The notes below the pieces were generated by a model. It was given only the letters and a program-made list of their open reading frames with translations, ran no database searches and was not told where the DNA came from. Shown piece by piece: positions 1 to 7,798 of a stretch of 64,000 bases of DNA. The translations under genes were made by a program, and so were the position numbers. The DNA is taken from assembly GCF_022230925.1 (NCBI RefSeq), contig NZ_JAKKFH010000007.1:109308-173307 (forward strand), given 5' to 3'. Position 1 is the first letter of the stretch, and every line of letters begins with the position of its first letter. This DNA comes from Micromonospora alfalfae (GTDB taxonomy: Bacteria > Actinomycetota > Actinomycetes > Mycobacteriales > Micromonosporaceae).

Positions 1-1
1 G

Positions 2-817
2 CTGCCCCGACGCGGCTCCGCCCCGGACACCGCTGACACCGCGGATGGACGCGGTGCCCAGGGCCTCCCGGTCGGACCGGTCGCCGGGCCGAGCACCGTG
101 GCACCGCCGGCCGTTCCGTCGGTGCCCGCCGCTCCGGTCAGCACGCGGCCCGACTTCCCAGCCGAGGCGCCGATCTTCCGGGAGATGGAGGCGGTCTGGT
201 TCCGGTCGCACGGCGACGACGCCACCGCGATCTTCACTCGGCCCAACTTCGATGAGCCGCCCGCGCCCGCCACCACCGCGGCGGCCGACGCCGGCCTGCG
301 TACCGGCAACGGCGGCTCACCCAGCGCCGGGTCGGTGCCGGCCGCGTCGCCGGCCCGACCGAAACTGCCGACCCGTACCCCGGGCAGCTCCGGCACCGAC
401 GGGACGGCAACCCCGGGCGCCGACGGCCTCGGGGCCACAATGGACGGGTTCGGGGCACGGACGTCGGCACCGCCGACGTACACCCCGGCCCCGGCCGGCC
501 GGACGGCTCCGCCCGCGCCCGCCCCCGCGCCCGCCCCCGACCCGGCGGCCTGGCGTACGGCGGCGGACGAGGGCTGGTCCCGGGCCAGCCGGGCTGCCGA
601 GCCGGCTCCCGCCGGGACCACCCGCTCCGGGTTGCCCAAGCGGGTGCCGCAGCAACAGCTCGTGCCGGGTGGCATCGAACCGAAGAGTGGCCGGGACCGC
701 AGCCGGCGGACCCCGGATGAAGTACGTGGTCTGCTGTCGGCCTACCACCGCGGTGTGCAACGCGGCCGCACGGCCGGAACGGACCTGAACAGCACCTCGA
801 CCAAGGAGAGCCGATGA
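2..817 (+). CDS. C-terminal tail of a conservon (nitrate/nitrite-sensor-type) histidine kinase, 5' end outside window
   Basis: The frame is open from base 2, so only the last ~271 residues are present. They are Pro/Ala/Thr-rich and look disordered, with no H-box or ATPase motif left. Two short conserved-looking pieces remain: APIFREMEAVWF near the left end, and a basic ending with RTPDEVRGLLSAYHRG. From recall, both are typical of the large actinobacterial membrane histidine kinases that open CvnABCD operons. The stop codon overlaps the start of the Roadblock gene (ATGA), so the two are translationally coupled. The assignment rests mainly on operon order; kinase activity cannot be judged from this fragment. 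Confidence 0.72.
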   Translation: MPRRGSAPDTADTADGRGAQGLPVGPVAGPSTVAPPAVPSVPAAPVSTRPDFPAEAPIFREMEAVWFRSHGDDATAIFTRPNFDEPPAPATTAAADAGLRTGNGGSPSAGSVPAASPARPKLPTRTPGSSGTDGTATPGADGLGATMDGFGARTSAPPTYTPAPAGRTAPPAPAPAPAPDPAAWRTAADEGWSRASRAAEPAPAGTTRSGLPKRVPQQQLVPGGIEPKSGRDRSRRTPDEVRGLLSAYHRGVQRGRTAGTDLNSTSTKESR

Positions 818-1221
818 ACAGGCCAGCTGCCATGCAGGACATGGGTTGGCTGCTCACCAACTTCGCCGACAGCGTGGCGGGCATCGCCCACGTGGTGGCG
901 GTGTCCGCCGACGGGCTGCTGCTCGCGTCCTCCCGGGATCTGCCGGGAGACCGGGCGGACCAGCTCGCCGCGATCACCTCCGGGGTGGTGAGCCTGACCG
1001 AGGGCGCGGCCCGGATGTTCAGCGCGGGCGGGGTGTTGCAGACAGTCATCGAGATGGACAGCGGGTATCTCTTCCTGATGTCGATCAGCGACGGCTCCTC
1101 GATGGCAGTGCTGGCCGCCCGCAGCTGCGACGTGGGCCAGGTCGGCTACGAGATGGCGCTGCTGGTCGAGCGCGTGGGTGCCGCGCTGGTGCCGCTGCCG
1201 CGCGACGCGGTGCGCTCTTAG
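814..1221 (+). CDS. Roadblock/LC7 domain protein (CvnB-like)
   Basis: A 135-residue single-domain Roadblock/LC7 protein. The pattern DMGWLLTNFADSVAGIAHVVAVSADGLLLASS, then a helix and the DSGYLFLMSISDGSSMAVLA strand region, is the usual fold of this family. In conservons the Roadblock protein is thought to bind and regulate the GTPase encoded two genes downstream (family knowledge). The start overlaps the upstream stop by ATGA. The next gene follows after an 89-bp gap that contains a good purine-rich ribosome site (GGACGAGGAGG). It acts in the cytoplasm. Confidence 0.9.
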   Translation: MNRPAAMQDMGWLLTNFADSVAGIAHVVAVSADGLLLASSRDLPGDRADQLAAITSGVVSLTEGAARMFSAGGVLQTVIEMDSGYLFLMSISDGSSMAVLAARSCDVGQVGYEMALLVERVGAALVPLPRDAVRS

Positions 1222-1310
1222 GACCGGAAGGCGGCGCTCGTTCCGAGCGCCGGACCAGGGACGAGAGGCGGCGCAGTCCGGCTCAGCAGGGGACGAGGAG
1301 GTGATCGGGA

Positions 1311-1676
1311 ATGGACCAACGACGCGCTGACCCGCGTGGCGCGCTGGTGCGTCCGTACGCGGTCACCCGTGGTCGTACCGAGCCCCGGCAGGACATCGCT
1401 CTCGAGGCCGTCCTGACCGCCTCTCCCACCCAGGTCGCCGAGTCCCGCTTCGCCGGGCACGACAAGCACCGCATCGCCACGGTCTGTGAGGGCCGAGCAC
1501 AGTCGCTGGCGGAGATCGCCGCGTATACCCGGATGCCGCTGGGCGTCGCCCGGGTGTTGGTCGCCGACATGGTGGCCGAGAGCCTGCTGACGTTACACAC
1601 TGCTGCTCCCGCCGAGGGGTTCGAGGAGCGGATGGAACTGCTTGGAAGGGTGCTAAGTGGACTTCGCAGGCTATGA
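1311..1676 (+). CDS. DUF742 protein (CvnC-like)
   Basis: A 121-residue protein with the family hallmarks LVRPYAVTRGRTEP near the N-terminus, then a winged-helix-like part (HRIATVCEGRAQSLAEIAAYTRMPLGVARVLVADM) and the ending LERVLSGLRRL-type, here LGRVLSGLRRL. DUF742 is the third member of conservons; its biochemical role is not established. The ATG follows GGAGGTGATCGGG. Its end overlaps the GTPase start by 20 bp, so both should be co-expressed. Confidence 0.9.
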   Translation: MDQRRADPRGALVRPYAVTRGRTEPRQDIALEAVLTASPTQVAESRFAGHDKHRIATVCEGRAQSLAEIAAYTRMPLGVARVLVADMVAESLLTLHTAAPAEGFEERMELLGRVLSGLRRL

Positions 1677-2280
1677 CCCCGCAGGGGGGCGGCCGGGCCG
1701 GGGAATCGTCTCCGCGAAGATCGTCGTCGCGGGCGGCTTCGGCGTCGGTAAGACAACACTGGTCGGGGCGATCTCCGAGATCACACCCCTGACCACCGAG
1801 GCGTTGATGACCGCGGCGGGTGTCGGCATCGACGATCCGTCCAAGGTGCCGGGCAAGGAGACCACCACGGTCGCCATGGACTTCGGCCGCATCACGATGG
1901 CCCAGGACCTGATCCTGTACCTCTTCGGTACACCGGGTCAGACTCGGTTCTGGTTCATGTGGGACGAGATCATCCGGGGGGCGGTGGGTGCCGCCGTGCT
2001 GGTGGACACCCGCCGGATCACCGACGCCTTCGCCCCGCTGGACTACTTCGAGAACCGCAACCTGCCGTACGTGGTGGCGCTGAACAAGTTCGACGGCGCA
2101 CCGCAGTACGAGGCCGAGGAGGTCCGCGAAGCGCTGGCCATCTCGCCGCAGGTGCCGCTGGTGATGACCGACGCCCGGCAGCGGGACTCGGTCAAGCAGG
2201 TGCTGGTGACGGTGGTCGAGCACGCCATGCTCCGGCTCCAGTCGGAGCACGGGCGGGGCTTCCCGACGCCGGTCGGCTGA
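1657..2280 (+). CDS. Conservon small GTPase (CvnD-like ATP/GTP-binding protein)
   Basis: A 207-residue P-loop GTPase. Walker A is GGFGVGKTT at about residues 27-35. The switch/Walker B area reads LFGTPGQTRFWFMWDEI, and NKFD is the G4 base-recognition motif. This is the MglA-like domain that closes CvnABCD operons and presumably relays the state of the membrane kinase (family knowledge). The GTG start at 1657 is chosen because GGAAGG lies 6 bases upstream and the next in-frame starts fall inside the P-loop region. A strong hairpin follows. No cytochrome P450 gene (sometimes CvnE) follows here. Confidence 0.92.
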   Translation: MDFAGYDPAGGRPGRGIVSAKIVVAGGFGVGKTTLVGAISEITPLTTEALMTAAGVGIDDPSKVPGKETTTVAMDFGRITMAQDLILYLFGTPGQTRFWFMWDEIIRGAVGAAVLVDTRRITDAFAPLDYFENRNLPYVVALNKFDGAPQYEAEEVREALAISPQVPLVMTDARQRDSVKQVLVTVVEHAMLRLQSEHGRGFPTPVG

Positions 2281-2286
2281 AACGTC

Positions 2287-2322
2287 GCGTCACGGCCGGC
2301 TCGCGACGGCCGGCCGTGACGC
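2287..2322 (+). terminator. Rho-independent-type hairpin after the conservon operon
   Basis: A perfect 13-bp stem (arms 2287-2299 and 2310-2322, GCGTCACGGCCGG and its complement) with a 10-base loop, starting 6 bases after the GTPase stop. There is no U-tract, as is usual in high-GC actinobacteria. Confidence 0.8.
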
Positions 2323-2326
2323 CTTC

Positions 2327-2394
2327 AGGGCGTGTGGCGAAGCCCTCTGCCGGACAGCCGTCCGGCCTCGACCGGGGACTTCGGCACACTCCCT
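2327..2394. repeat. Imperfect inverted repeat between convergent genes
   Basis: Arms 2327-2346 and 2375-2394 match at 16 of 20 positions, and a perfect 7-bp hairpin (2349-2355 / 2360-2366) sits between them. It runs into the stop codon of nnaR. The likely role is termination of nnaR transcription from the minus strand. Confidence 0.6.
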
Positions 2395-3481
2395 AGTCGA
2401 CCCGGAGTCGGTAGCCGCGCTTCACCACTGTCTGCACCACGCGGGGTGCGCGCAGGCCGGCCCGTAGCCGGGCGACGGCCATCTCCACGGCGTGCTCGTC
2501 CGCGCCCCGGGGCAGCGTCCTCAGCAACGCCGTGCGGGACAACACCCGACCCGGGGTCTGGGCCAGCGCCCGCAGCACCGCCATCGGCGCGGGCGCGAGT
2601 GGCCGCAGCTCGCCGTCGATCACTGCGGCGTGCCCGCGCAACGTGAGCAGGTGCCCGCCGGCCTTGAACGTCACTGTCCGGCGGGGCAACTCGTCGACGA
2701 TGGTCCGCACCAGCGCGCCCAACCGGGCCCGACCGGGCGCGCTCACCGGCACCCCGTGCCGCAGCAGCGGCTCGGCGGTCACCGCCCCGACGCAGCTGGC
2801 GAGCACGTCGCTGCGCAACGCGGACAAAACCGCGTCGGTGCGGTCCCCGGCGGCCCGCAGCAACGCCTCGGCCGCCGGCGCCGAGGTGAACGTCACCGCG
2901 TCCACCAGCCGACCGGCGATCAGGTCGATCAGCCGGTGCAGCGGCGCCGGATCGGTCGGCGGCGCCCAGCGGTAGACCGGCACCTCGATGACAGTGGCGC
3001 CCGCAGCCTCCAGCGCGAGCGTGCACTCGGGCTGCCGCTCGCCGTGCAACTGCATGGCGATGACCTGCCCGGCCACGCCGCGCCGACGCAGGTGGTCGAC
3101 CACCTCGTCGCAGCTTTCCGAGGCGGGCGACCACTGGTCGTGCAGCCCGGCCGCCCGGATCGCGCCGCGTGCCTTCGGGCCGCGCGCCACCACATACGAG
3201 CTGGCCAACACGGAGCGCAGCGGCTCGGCCAGCCCCCAGCCCTCGGCCGCCTCCAACCAGCCGCGCATGCCGATGCCGGTGTTCGCCATCAGGATGTCCG
3301 GCGGCTGGTCGAGGCAGGCGCGGGTCGCCTCGCGCAGCTCGGTGTCGTCGGACAGCGGCACGATCCGCAGCGCCGGGGCGAGCACCACCCGGGCGCCCCG
3401 GCGTTCGAGCAGCGCGGCCAACTCGTCGCGCCGCCGGTCGGCGGTCACCCCGATGGTGAAGCCCGCCAGTTCTTCCCGCAT
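2393..3481 (-). CDS. nnaR: HemD-like domain fused to a winged-helix DNA-binding domain (NnaR-type nitrite/nitrate assimilation regulator)
   Basis: A 362-residue protein. Residues ~1-255 have the uroporphyrinogen-III synthase fold (start FTIGVTADRRRDELAALLERRGA, later VDAVTFTSAPAAEALL). Residues ~270-360 form an OmpR/PhoB-type winged helix (LAPAPMAVLRALAQTPGRVLSRTALLRTLPRGADEHAVEMAVARLRA, ending VVQTVVKRGYRL). This fusion matches NnaR of Streptomyces and mycobacteria, which works with GlnR on nitrite/nitrate genes (recalled from the literature). Its place as last gene of the nir operon supports that role over haem synthesis. The ATG overlaps the nirD stop as TGATG. Confidence 0.85.
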   Translation of the reverse strand: MREELAGFTIGVTADRRRDELAALLERRGARVVLAPALRIVPLSDDTELREATRACLDQPPDILMANTGIGMRGWLEAAEGWGLAEPLRSVLASSYVVARGPKARGAIRAAGLHDQWSPASESCDEVVDHLRRRGVAGQVIAMQLHGERQPECTLALEAAGATVIEVPVYRWAPPTDPAPLHRLIDLIAGRLVDAVTFTSAPAAEALLRAAGDRTDAVLSALRSDVLASCVGAVTAEPLLRHGVPVSAPGRARLGALVRTIVDELPRRTVTFKAGGHLLTLRGHAAVIDGELRPLAPAPMAVLRALAQTPGRVLSRTALLRTLPRGADEHAVEMAVARLRAGLRAPRVVQTVVKRGYRLRVD

Positions 3482-3828
3482 CAACCCTCCTGTCGCAGCC
3501 GCACCTCGACCAGCCCGTTGCGGCAACGTGCGTCGTGTCGGGCCACTGCCACCCCGGGCAGGTCGAGGCAGTGTCCGCTGCGCAGGTCGTACACCTGCTT
3601 GTGCAGCGGTGACGCCACAGTCGGCACTCCGCCACGGCTGCCGACGATGCCCCGGGACAGCACGTACGCCCCGGAGACCGGATCGCGGTTGTCGATGGCG
3701 AACAGCTCGTCGGCGGTCCGGAAGAGGGCGATCTGTACCCCGTCGACCAGGGCGGCGACGCCCCGGTCCGGTTCCAACCTGTCGAGCAGGCAGACGGTGG
3801 TCCAGGTCAGCGTGAGGGTTTGGGTCAT
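3481..3828 (-). CDS. nirD: Nitrite reductase small subunit NirD
   Basis: A 115-residue Rieske-fold protein that should pair with NirB for NADH-dependent reduction of nitrite to ammonium in the cytoplasm. It shows the NirD pattern DGVQIALFRTADELFAIDNRDPVSGAYVLSRGIVGSRGG and SPLHKQVYDLRSGHCLD. The Cys/His pairs that hold a Rieske cluster are absent, as in other NirD proteins. It overlaps nirB by ATGA and nnaR by one base, so translation is coupled. Confidence 0.95.
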   Translation of the reverse strand: MTQTLTLTWTTVCLLDRLEPDRGVAALVDGVQIALFRTADELFAIDNRDPVSGAYVLSRGIVGSRGGVPTVASPLHKQVYDLRSGHCLDLPGVAVARHDARCRNGLVEVRLRQEG

Positions 3829-6362
3829 CGCCGTACCTCCGGTAGGCCGAGGGTGACCGGTTGCCGACGGTGACCGTTGGTCGGCTCAGATCCGGTCGGG
3901 GACTGGTCGCGTAGGGGAACCAGCTGGCCGCGTTCCCGGGTGAAGGTGATCGACGGGTCCGGTACGTCGGGGGCGTTGACGAAGGAGGTGTAGCGGCGCA
4001 GCCGATCCGGGTCGTCCAGGACATCGCGCCACTCGTCGGAGTACGACGACACGTGGTGGGCCATCGCCGCGTCGAGGTCCTCGCAGAGTCCGAGCGAGTC
4101 GTCCACGATCACCGAGCGCAGGTGGTCCAGGCCACCGTCCATCGCCTCGATCCAGCCGGCGGTGCGTTGCAGCCGGTCGGCGGTGCGGATGTAATAGATC
4201 AAAAATCTATCGATCATTCGAATCAGTGCCTCTGTCGAAAGATCAGTGGCGAACAGGTCGGCGTGCCGGGGGCGGAACCCGCCGTTGCCGCCGACGTAGA
4301 GATTCCAACCGGTCTCGGTGGCGATGATGCCGAAGTCCTTGCTGCGCGCCTCCGCGCACTCCCGGGCGCAACCGGAGACCGCCGACTTCAGCTTGTGCGG
4401 TGCGCGCAGCCCGCGATAGCGCAGCTCCAGCGCGACGGCAAGCCCCACCGAGTCCTGCACCCCGTACCGGCACCAGGTCTCGCCCACGCACGACTTCACG
4501 GTGCGCAGCGCCTTGCCGTACGCGTGCCCGGACTCGAAGCCGGCGTCGACCAGCCGCCGCCAGATCTGCGGTAGCTGCTCCACCCGTGCCCCGAACAGGT
4601 CGATCCGCTGCCCACCGGTGATCTTGGTGTAGAGCTGGAAGTCCCGGGCGACCTCGCCGATCACGATCAGCTTCTCCGGGGTGATCTCGCCGCCCGGGAT
4701 CCGAGGCACCACCGAGTAGCTGCCGTCGCGTTGCAGGTTGGCCAGGAAGTGGTCGTTGGTGTCCTGCAACGACGCCTGTTCACCGTCGAGCACGTGCCCG
4801 CTGCCCAGCGAGGCGAGGATCGACGCCACCACCGGCTTGCAGATGTCGCAGCCGCGGCCCCGACCGTGCTCGGCGACCAGCCGGGAGAAGGTGCGGATGC
4901 CACGGACACGGACGATTTCGAACAGCTCCCGCCGGCTGACGTCGAAGTGCTCGCAGAGCGCGCTGGACTGCGCCACCCCGGCCGCGTCCAGGAGTTGCTT
5001 CAGCATCGGCACGCAGGAGCCGCAACTGGTGCCGGCCCTGGTGCACGCCTTCAACGCCGGCACGTCAGCGCAACCGTCGGCGATGGCGGCGTCCACGTCG
5101 CCCCGGGTCACCGCGTTGCAGGAGCAGACCTGCGCGGCGGCGGGCAGCGCCCCGGCGTCCGCGCCGCCGCCGTCGGGGGCGAGCAGCGCCAGCGGCGCGG
5201 CCGGCAGCGGGCCGCCCACACTGGCCCGCAGCGTCGGGTACGCGCTGGCGTCACCCACCAGGACCCCGCCGAGCAGGGTGTGCGCGTCGTCGGAGAGAAC
5301 CAGCTTCGCGTAGACCCGGGTGGCCGGGTCGGTGAACGTGACGTCCAGGCAGCCCTCTGTCGTACCGTGGGCGTCGCCGAACGAGGCCACGTCGACGCCG
5401 AGCAGCTTGAGTTTGGTGGCGGTGTCCGCGCCCGGGAAGGTCGCCGCGCCGCCGACCAGCCGGTCGGCCACCACCTCGGCTGTCGCGTACCCCGGAGCGA
5501 CCAGACCGTGGCAGGTGCCCTCGACAGCCGCGCACTCGCCGACCGCCCAGATCCGCTCGTCGGCGGTACGACAGGTCGCGTCGACAAGCACGCCGCCGCG
5601 CGGTCCCAGCGGCAGACCGGCGTCCCTGGCCAACTGGTCCCGGGGCCGGATGCCGGCGGCCACCACCACCAGCTCGGCGTCGAGGGCGGTGCCGTCGGAG
5701 AGTTCCAGGGCCGCGACGCCGCCGTCCGGGCCGGAACGGATCGCCGTGGTCGCCACCCCGAGATGCGTCCGTACGCCCAACTCGTCGACGTAGCGGCGGA
5801 GCATCGCGCCGCCGGCCTGGTCCACCTGCACCGGCATCAACCGGGGCGCGAACTCGACCACGTCGGTGCTCAGGCCGAGCAGCCGCAGGGCGTTCGCGGC
5901 CTCCAGACCGAGCAGCCCGCCACCGATCACCGCGCCGACCCGCCGGCCCCGCGCGTACGCCCGGATCGCCGCCAGATCGTCGAGGGTCCGGTAGACGAAG
6001 ACCCCGGGCAGCTCCGTGCCGGCCACCGGCGGCACGAACGCGTACGACCCGGTGGCGAACACCAACGCGTCATAGCGGTATTCGCCGACGGCTGTGGTCA
6101 CCACCTGCCGGTCCCGGTCGATGGCGGTGGCCGGCTCGCCGAGTCGCAGCCGCACCCCGTCGTGCGGGGTGTGCAGGTTGAGTTCGCCCTCGCTCACCCC
6201 GTCGAAGTACGCCGAGAGCCGCACCCGGTCGTACGCCGGGCGCCCCTCCTCGGCCAGCACTGTCACCCGCCAGTTGCCGTGTGGGTCACGGGCGCGCAGC
6301 GCGTCCACGAAACGCTGCCCGACCATGCCGTTGCCGATGACGACCAGTTCGCCGCCGCTCAT
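3825..6362 (-). CDS. nirB: Nitrite reductase (NADH) large subunit NirB
   Basis: An 845-residue enzyme, the usual length. Order: FAD/NADH reductase domain (GNGMVGQRF near the N-terminus, second dinucleotide fold GGGLLGLEAANALR near residue 150), BFD-type [2Fe-2S] domain (VCSCNAVTRGD ... CTRAGTSCGSC around 425-460), then the sirohaem/[4Fe-4S] sulfite-nitrite reductase domain (SCVGETWCRYG and SGCARECAEARSKDFG, four Cys ligands). It catalyses six-electron reduction of nitrite to ammonium. The start is placed at MSGGELVVIGNG, four bases into the upstream gene (ATGA); the longer open frame is only the shadow of that gene. Confidence 0.96.
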   Translation of the reverse strand: MSGGELVVIGNGMVGQRFVDALRARDPHGNWRVTVLAEEGRPAYDRVRLSAYFDGVSEGELNLHTPHDGVRLRLGEPATAIDRDRQVVTTAVGEYRYDALVFATGSYAFVPPVAGTELPGVFVYRTLDDLAAIRAYARGRRVGAVIGGGLLGLEAANALRLLGLSTDVVEFAPRLMPVQVDQAGGAMLRRYVDELGVRTHLGVATTAIRSGPDGGVAALELSDGTALDAELVVVAAGIRPRDQLARDAGLPLGPRGGVLVDATCRTADERIWAVGECAAVEGTCHGLVAPGYATAEVVADRLVGGAATFPGADTATKLKLLGVDVASFGDAHGTTEGCLDVTFTDPATRVYAKLVLSDDAHTLLGGVLVGDASAYPTLRASVGGPLPAAPLALLAPDGGGADAGALPAAAQVCSCNAVTRGDVDAAIADGCADVPALKACTRAGTSCGSCVPMLKQLLDAAGVAQSSALCEHFDVSRRELFEIVRVRGIRTFSRLVAEHGRGRGCDICKPVVASILASLGSGHVLDGEQASLQDTNDHFLANLQRDGSYSVVPRIPGGEITPEKLIVIGEVARDFQLYTKITGGQRIDLFGARVEQLPQIWRRLVDAGFESGHAYGKALRTVKSCVGETWCRYGVQDSVGLAVALELRYRGLRAPHKLKSAVSGCARECAEARSKDFGIIATETGWNLYVGGNGGFRPRHADLFATDLSTEALIRMIDRFLIYYIRTADRLQRTAGWIEAMDGGLDHLRSVIVDDSLGLCEDLDAAMAHHVSSYSDEWRDVLDDPDRLRRYTSFVNAPDVPDPSITFTRERGQLVPLRDQSPTGSEPTNGHRRQPVTLGLPEVRR

Positions 6363-7798
6363 CGCGTCACCTCCACCGATTCCGCCTGGCTCAGCCAGTC
6401 GACAATGCCGCTCACCGCGTCCCGGCATCCGCCGCATCCGGTGCCGGCCCTGGTCGCGGCCACCACCGCATCGACAGTCCGGGCGCCGGAGCGCCAGCTT
6501 CTGACCAGTGCGCCCTTGCTCACCGTGTTGCACTGACAGACCGTTGCCGCGTCCGGCATCAGCGCCGGTGAGGCGGCCGGGGTCGCGCCGACCGCGCCCA
6601 GTGCCCGGCCGAGCAGCAGTGCCCGTCGGTCACTCGGCACCGGCTGACCACGGTCGAAGAGTTGGATCACAGTGCCGACCGCCGGGTTGTCGCCGAGCAG
6701 GATCGCCCCGATCAGCCGCTCGTCCCGGATCCGCAAACGGGCGTAGGTGCCCCGGGTCGGGTCAGCGAAGGTCAACTCCTCGCCCGGCCCGCCACTGGCA
6801 GCCTCACCCATGGAGGCAAGGTCGATCCCGGCGGCCTTCAGCCGGGTCACCACCGGCCGGGGCCGGTACCGGGCCAGTGGGTCCGTCCCGGTCAGCACGT
6901 CCGCGAGCACCTGGGCCTGGGCCCAGGCGGGCGCGACCAGCCCGGTGAGCACGCCGTCGTGCTCGGCGCAGTCGCCGATCGCAGAGATGGACCGGTCGCT
7001 GGTGCGCAGCCGGTCGTCCACCACCACGCCGCGCCGCACCGTCAGGCCGGCGGCCTGCGCGAGGGCGGTGTCCGGGCGTACGCCACAGGAGAGCACCAGC
7101 AGGTCGGCGCGGAGCGACGTGCCGTCGGCCAGGTCGAGGCGGACACCGCTGGCATCCGCGGCCACTCCGGTCGCCGACACCCCCAGTTGGACGGTGACGC
7201 CGAAACCGGCGAGCGTGCCCGCGAGCACAGCGCCGGCAGCCGGGTCCAGTTGCCGGTCCATCAGGTGCTCTTTCGGGTGCACCACAGTGGTGGCCAGCCC
7301 TCGGGTGGCCAGCCCTCGGGCGGCCTCCAGGCCGAGCAACCCACCGCCGAGCACCAGCGCGCTGCGGGCGCCGTCCGCTGCGGCGAGGATCCGCCGGCAG
7401 TCGTCAAGGGTCCGGAAGGGGACCACCCGCTCCGGCAGGTTCGCCGGGTCGAGGCCGGGCAGTGGCGGCACCACCGCACGGGCGCCGGTGGCCAGCACCA
7501 GGTGGTCGTACCCGATTCGTTCGCCGTCGTCGGTGCGGACCTCCCGGGCGGACCTGTCGACGGCGATCACTGGTACGCCGCTGCGCAGGTCGACGCCGTG
7601 CCCGGCGGCTTCGGTCAGCTCCACGTCGGGCTCGTCGATCCGGCCGGCAAGCAGGGTGGAGAGCAGGATCCGGTTGTACGCGCGGTGCGGCTCGGCCCCG
7701 AGCACTGTGACCTTCCGGTCTCCCTCCCGGGCGTGCAGCTCACCGGCGAGGCGCGCGCCCGCCATCCCGTTGCCGACGATGACCACCCGCGCGGTCAT
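6359..7798 (-). CDS. FAD/NAD(P)-dependent reductase subunit of assimilatory nitrate reductase, with BFD [2Fe-2S] domain
   Basis: A 479-residue protein that looks like the first half of NirB: an FAD fold (VVIVGNGMAGARL), an NADH fold (LVLGGGLLGLEAARGL), then a C-terminal BFD-type [2Fe-2S] domain with VCQCNTVSKGAL and TRAGTGCGGC. It lies between nasA and nirB with ATGA overlaps on both sides. It most likely feeds electrons from NAD(P)H to the molybdenum subunit, as NasC/NasB-type subunits do elsewhere. A simple NirB-like pseudoreductase role is less likely given the context. Confidence 0.87.
   Translation of the reverse strand: MTARVVIVGNGMAGARLAGELHAREGDRKVTVLGAEPHRAYNRILLSTLLAGRIDEPDVELTEAAGHGVDLRSGVPVIAVDRSAREVRTDDGERIGYDHLVLATGARAVVPPLPGLDPANLPERVVPFRTLDDCRRILAAADGARSALVLGGGLLGLEAARGLATRGLATTVVHPKEHLMDRQLDPAAGAVLAGTLAGFGVTVQLGVSATGVAADASGVRLDLADGTSLRADLLVLSCGVRPDTALAQAAGLTVRRGVVVDDRLRTSDRSISAIGDCAEHDGVLTGLVAPAWAQAQVLADVLTGTDPLARYRPRPVVTRLKAAGIDLASMGEAASGGPGEELTFADPTRGTYARLRIRDERLIGAILLGDNPAVGTVIQLFDRGQPVPSDRRALLLGRALGAVGATPAASPALMPDAATVCQCNTVSKGALVRSWRSGARTVDAVVAATRAGTGCGGCRDAVSGIVDWLSQAESVEVTR

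Noticed and set aside
2393..3481. Plain uroporphyrinogen-III synthase HemD
   Set aside because: The C-terminal winged helix and nir operon location point to a regulator.
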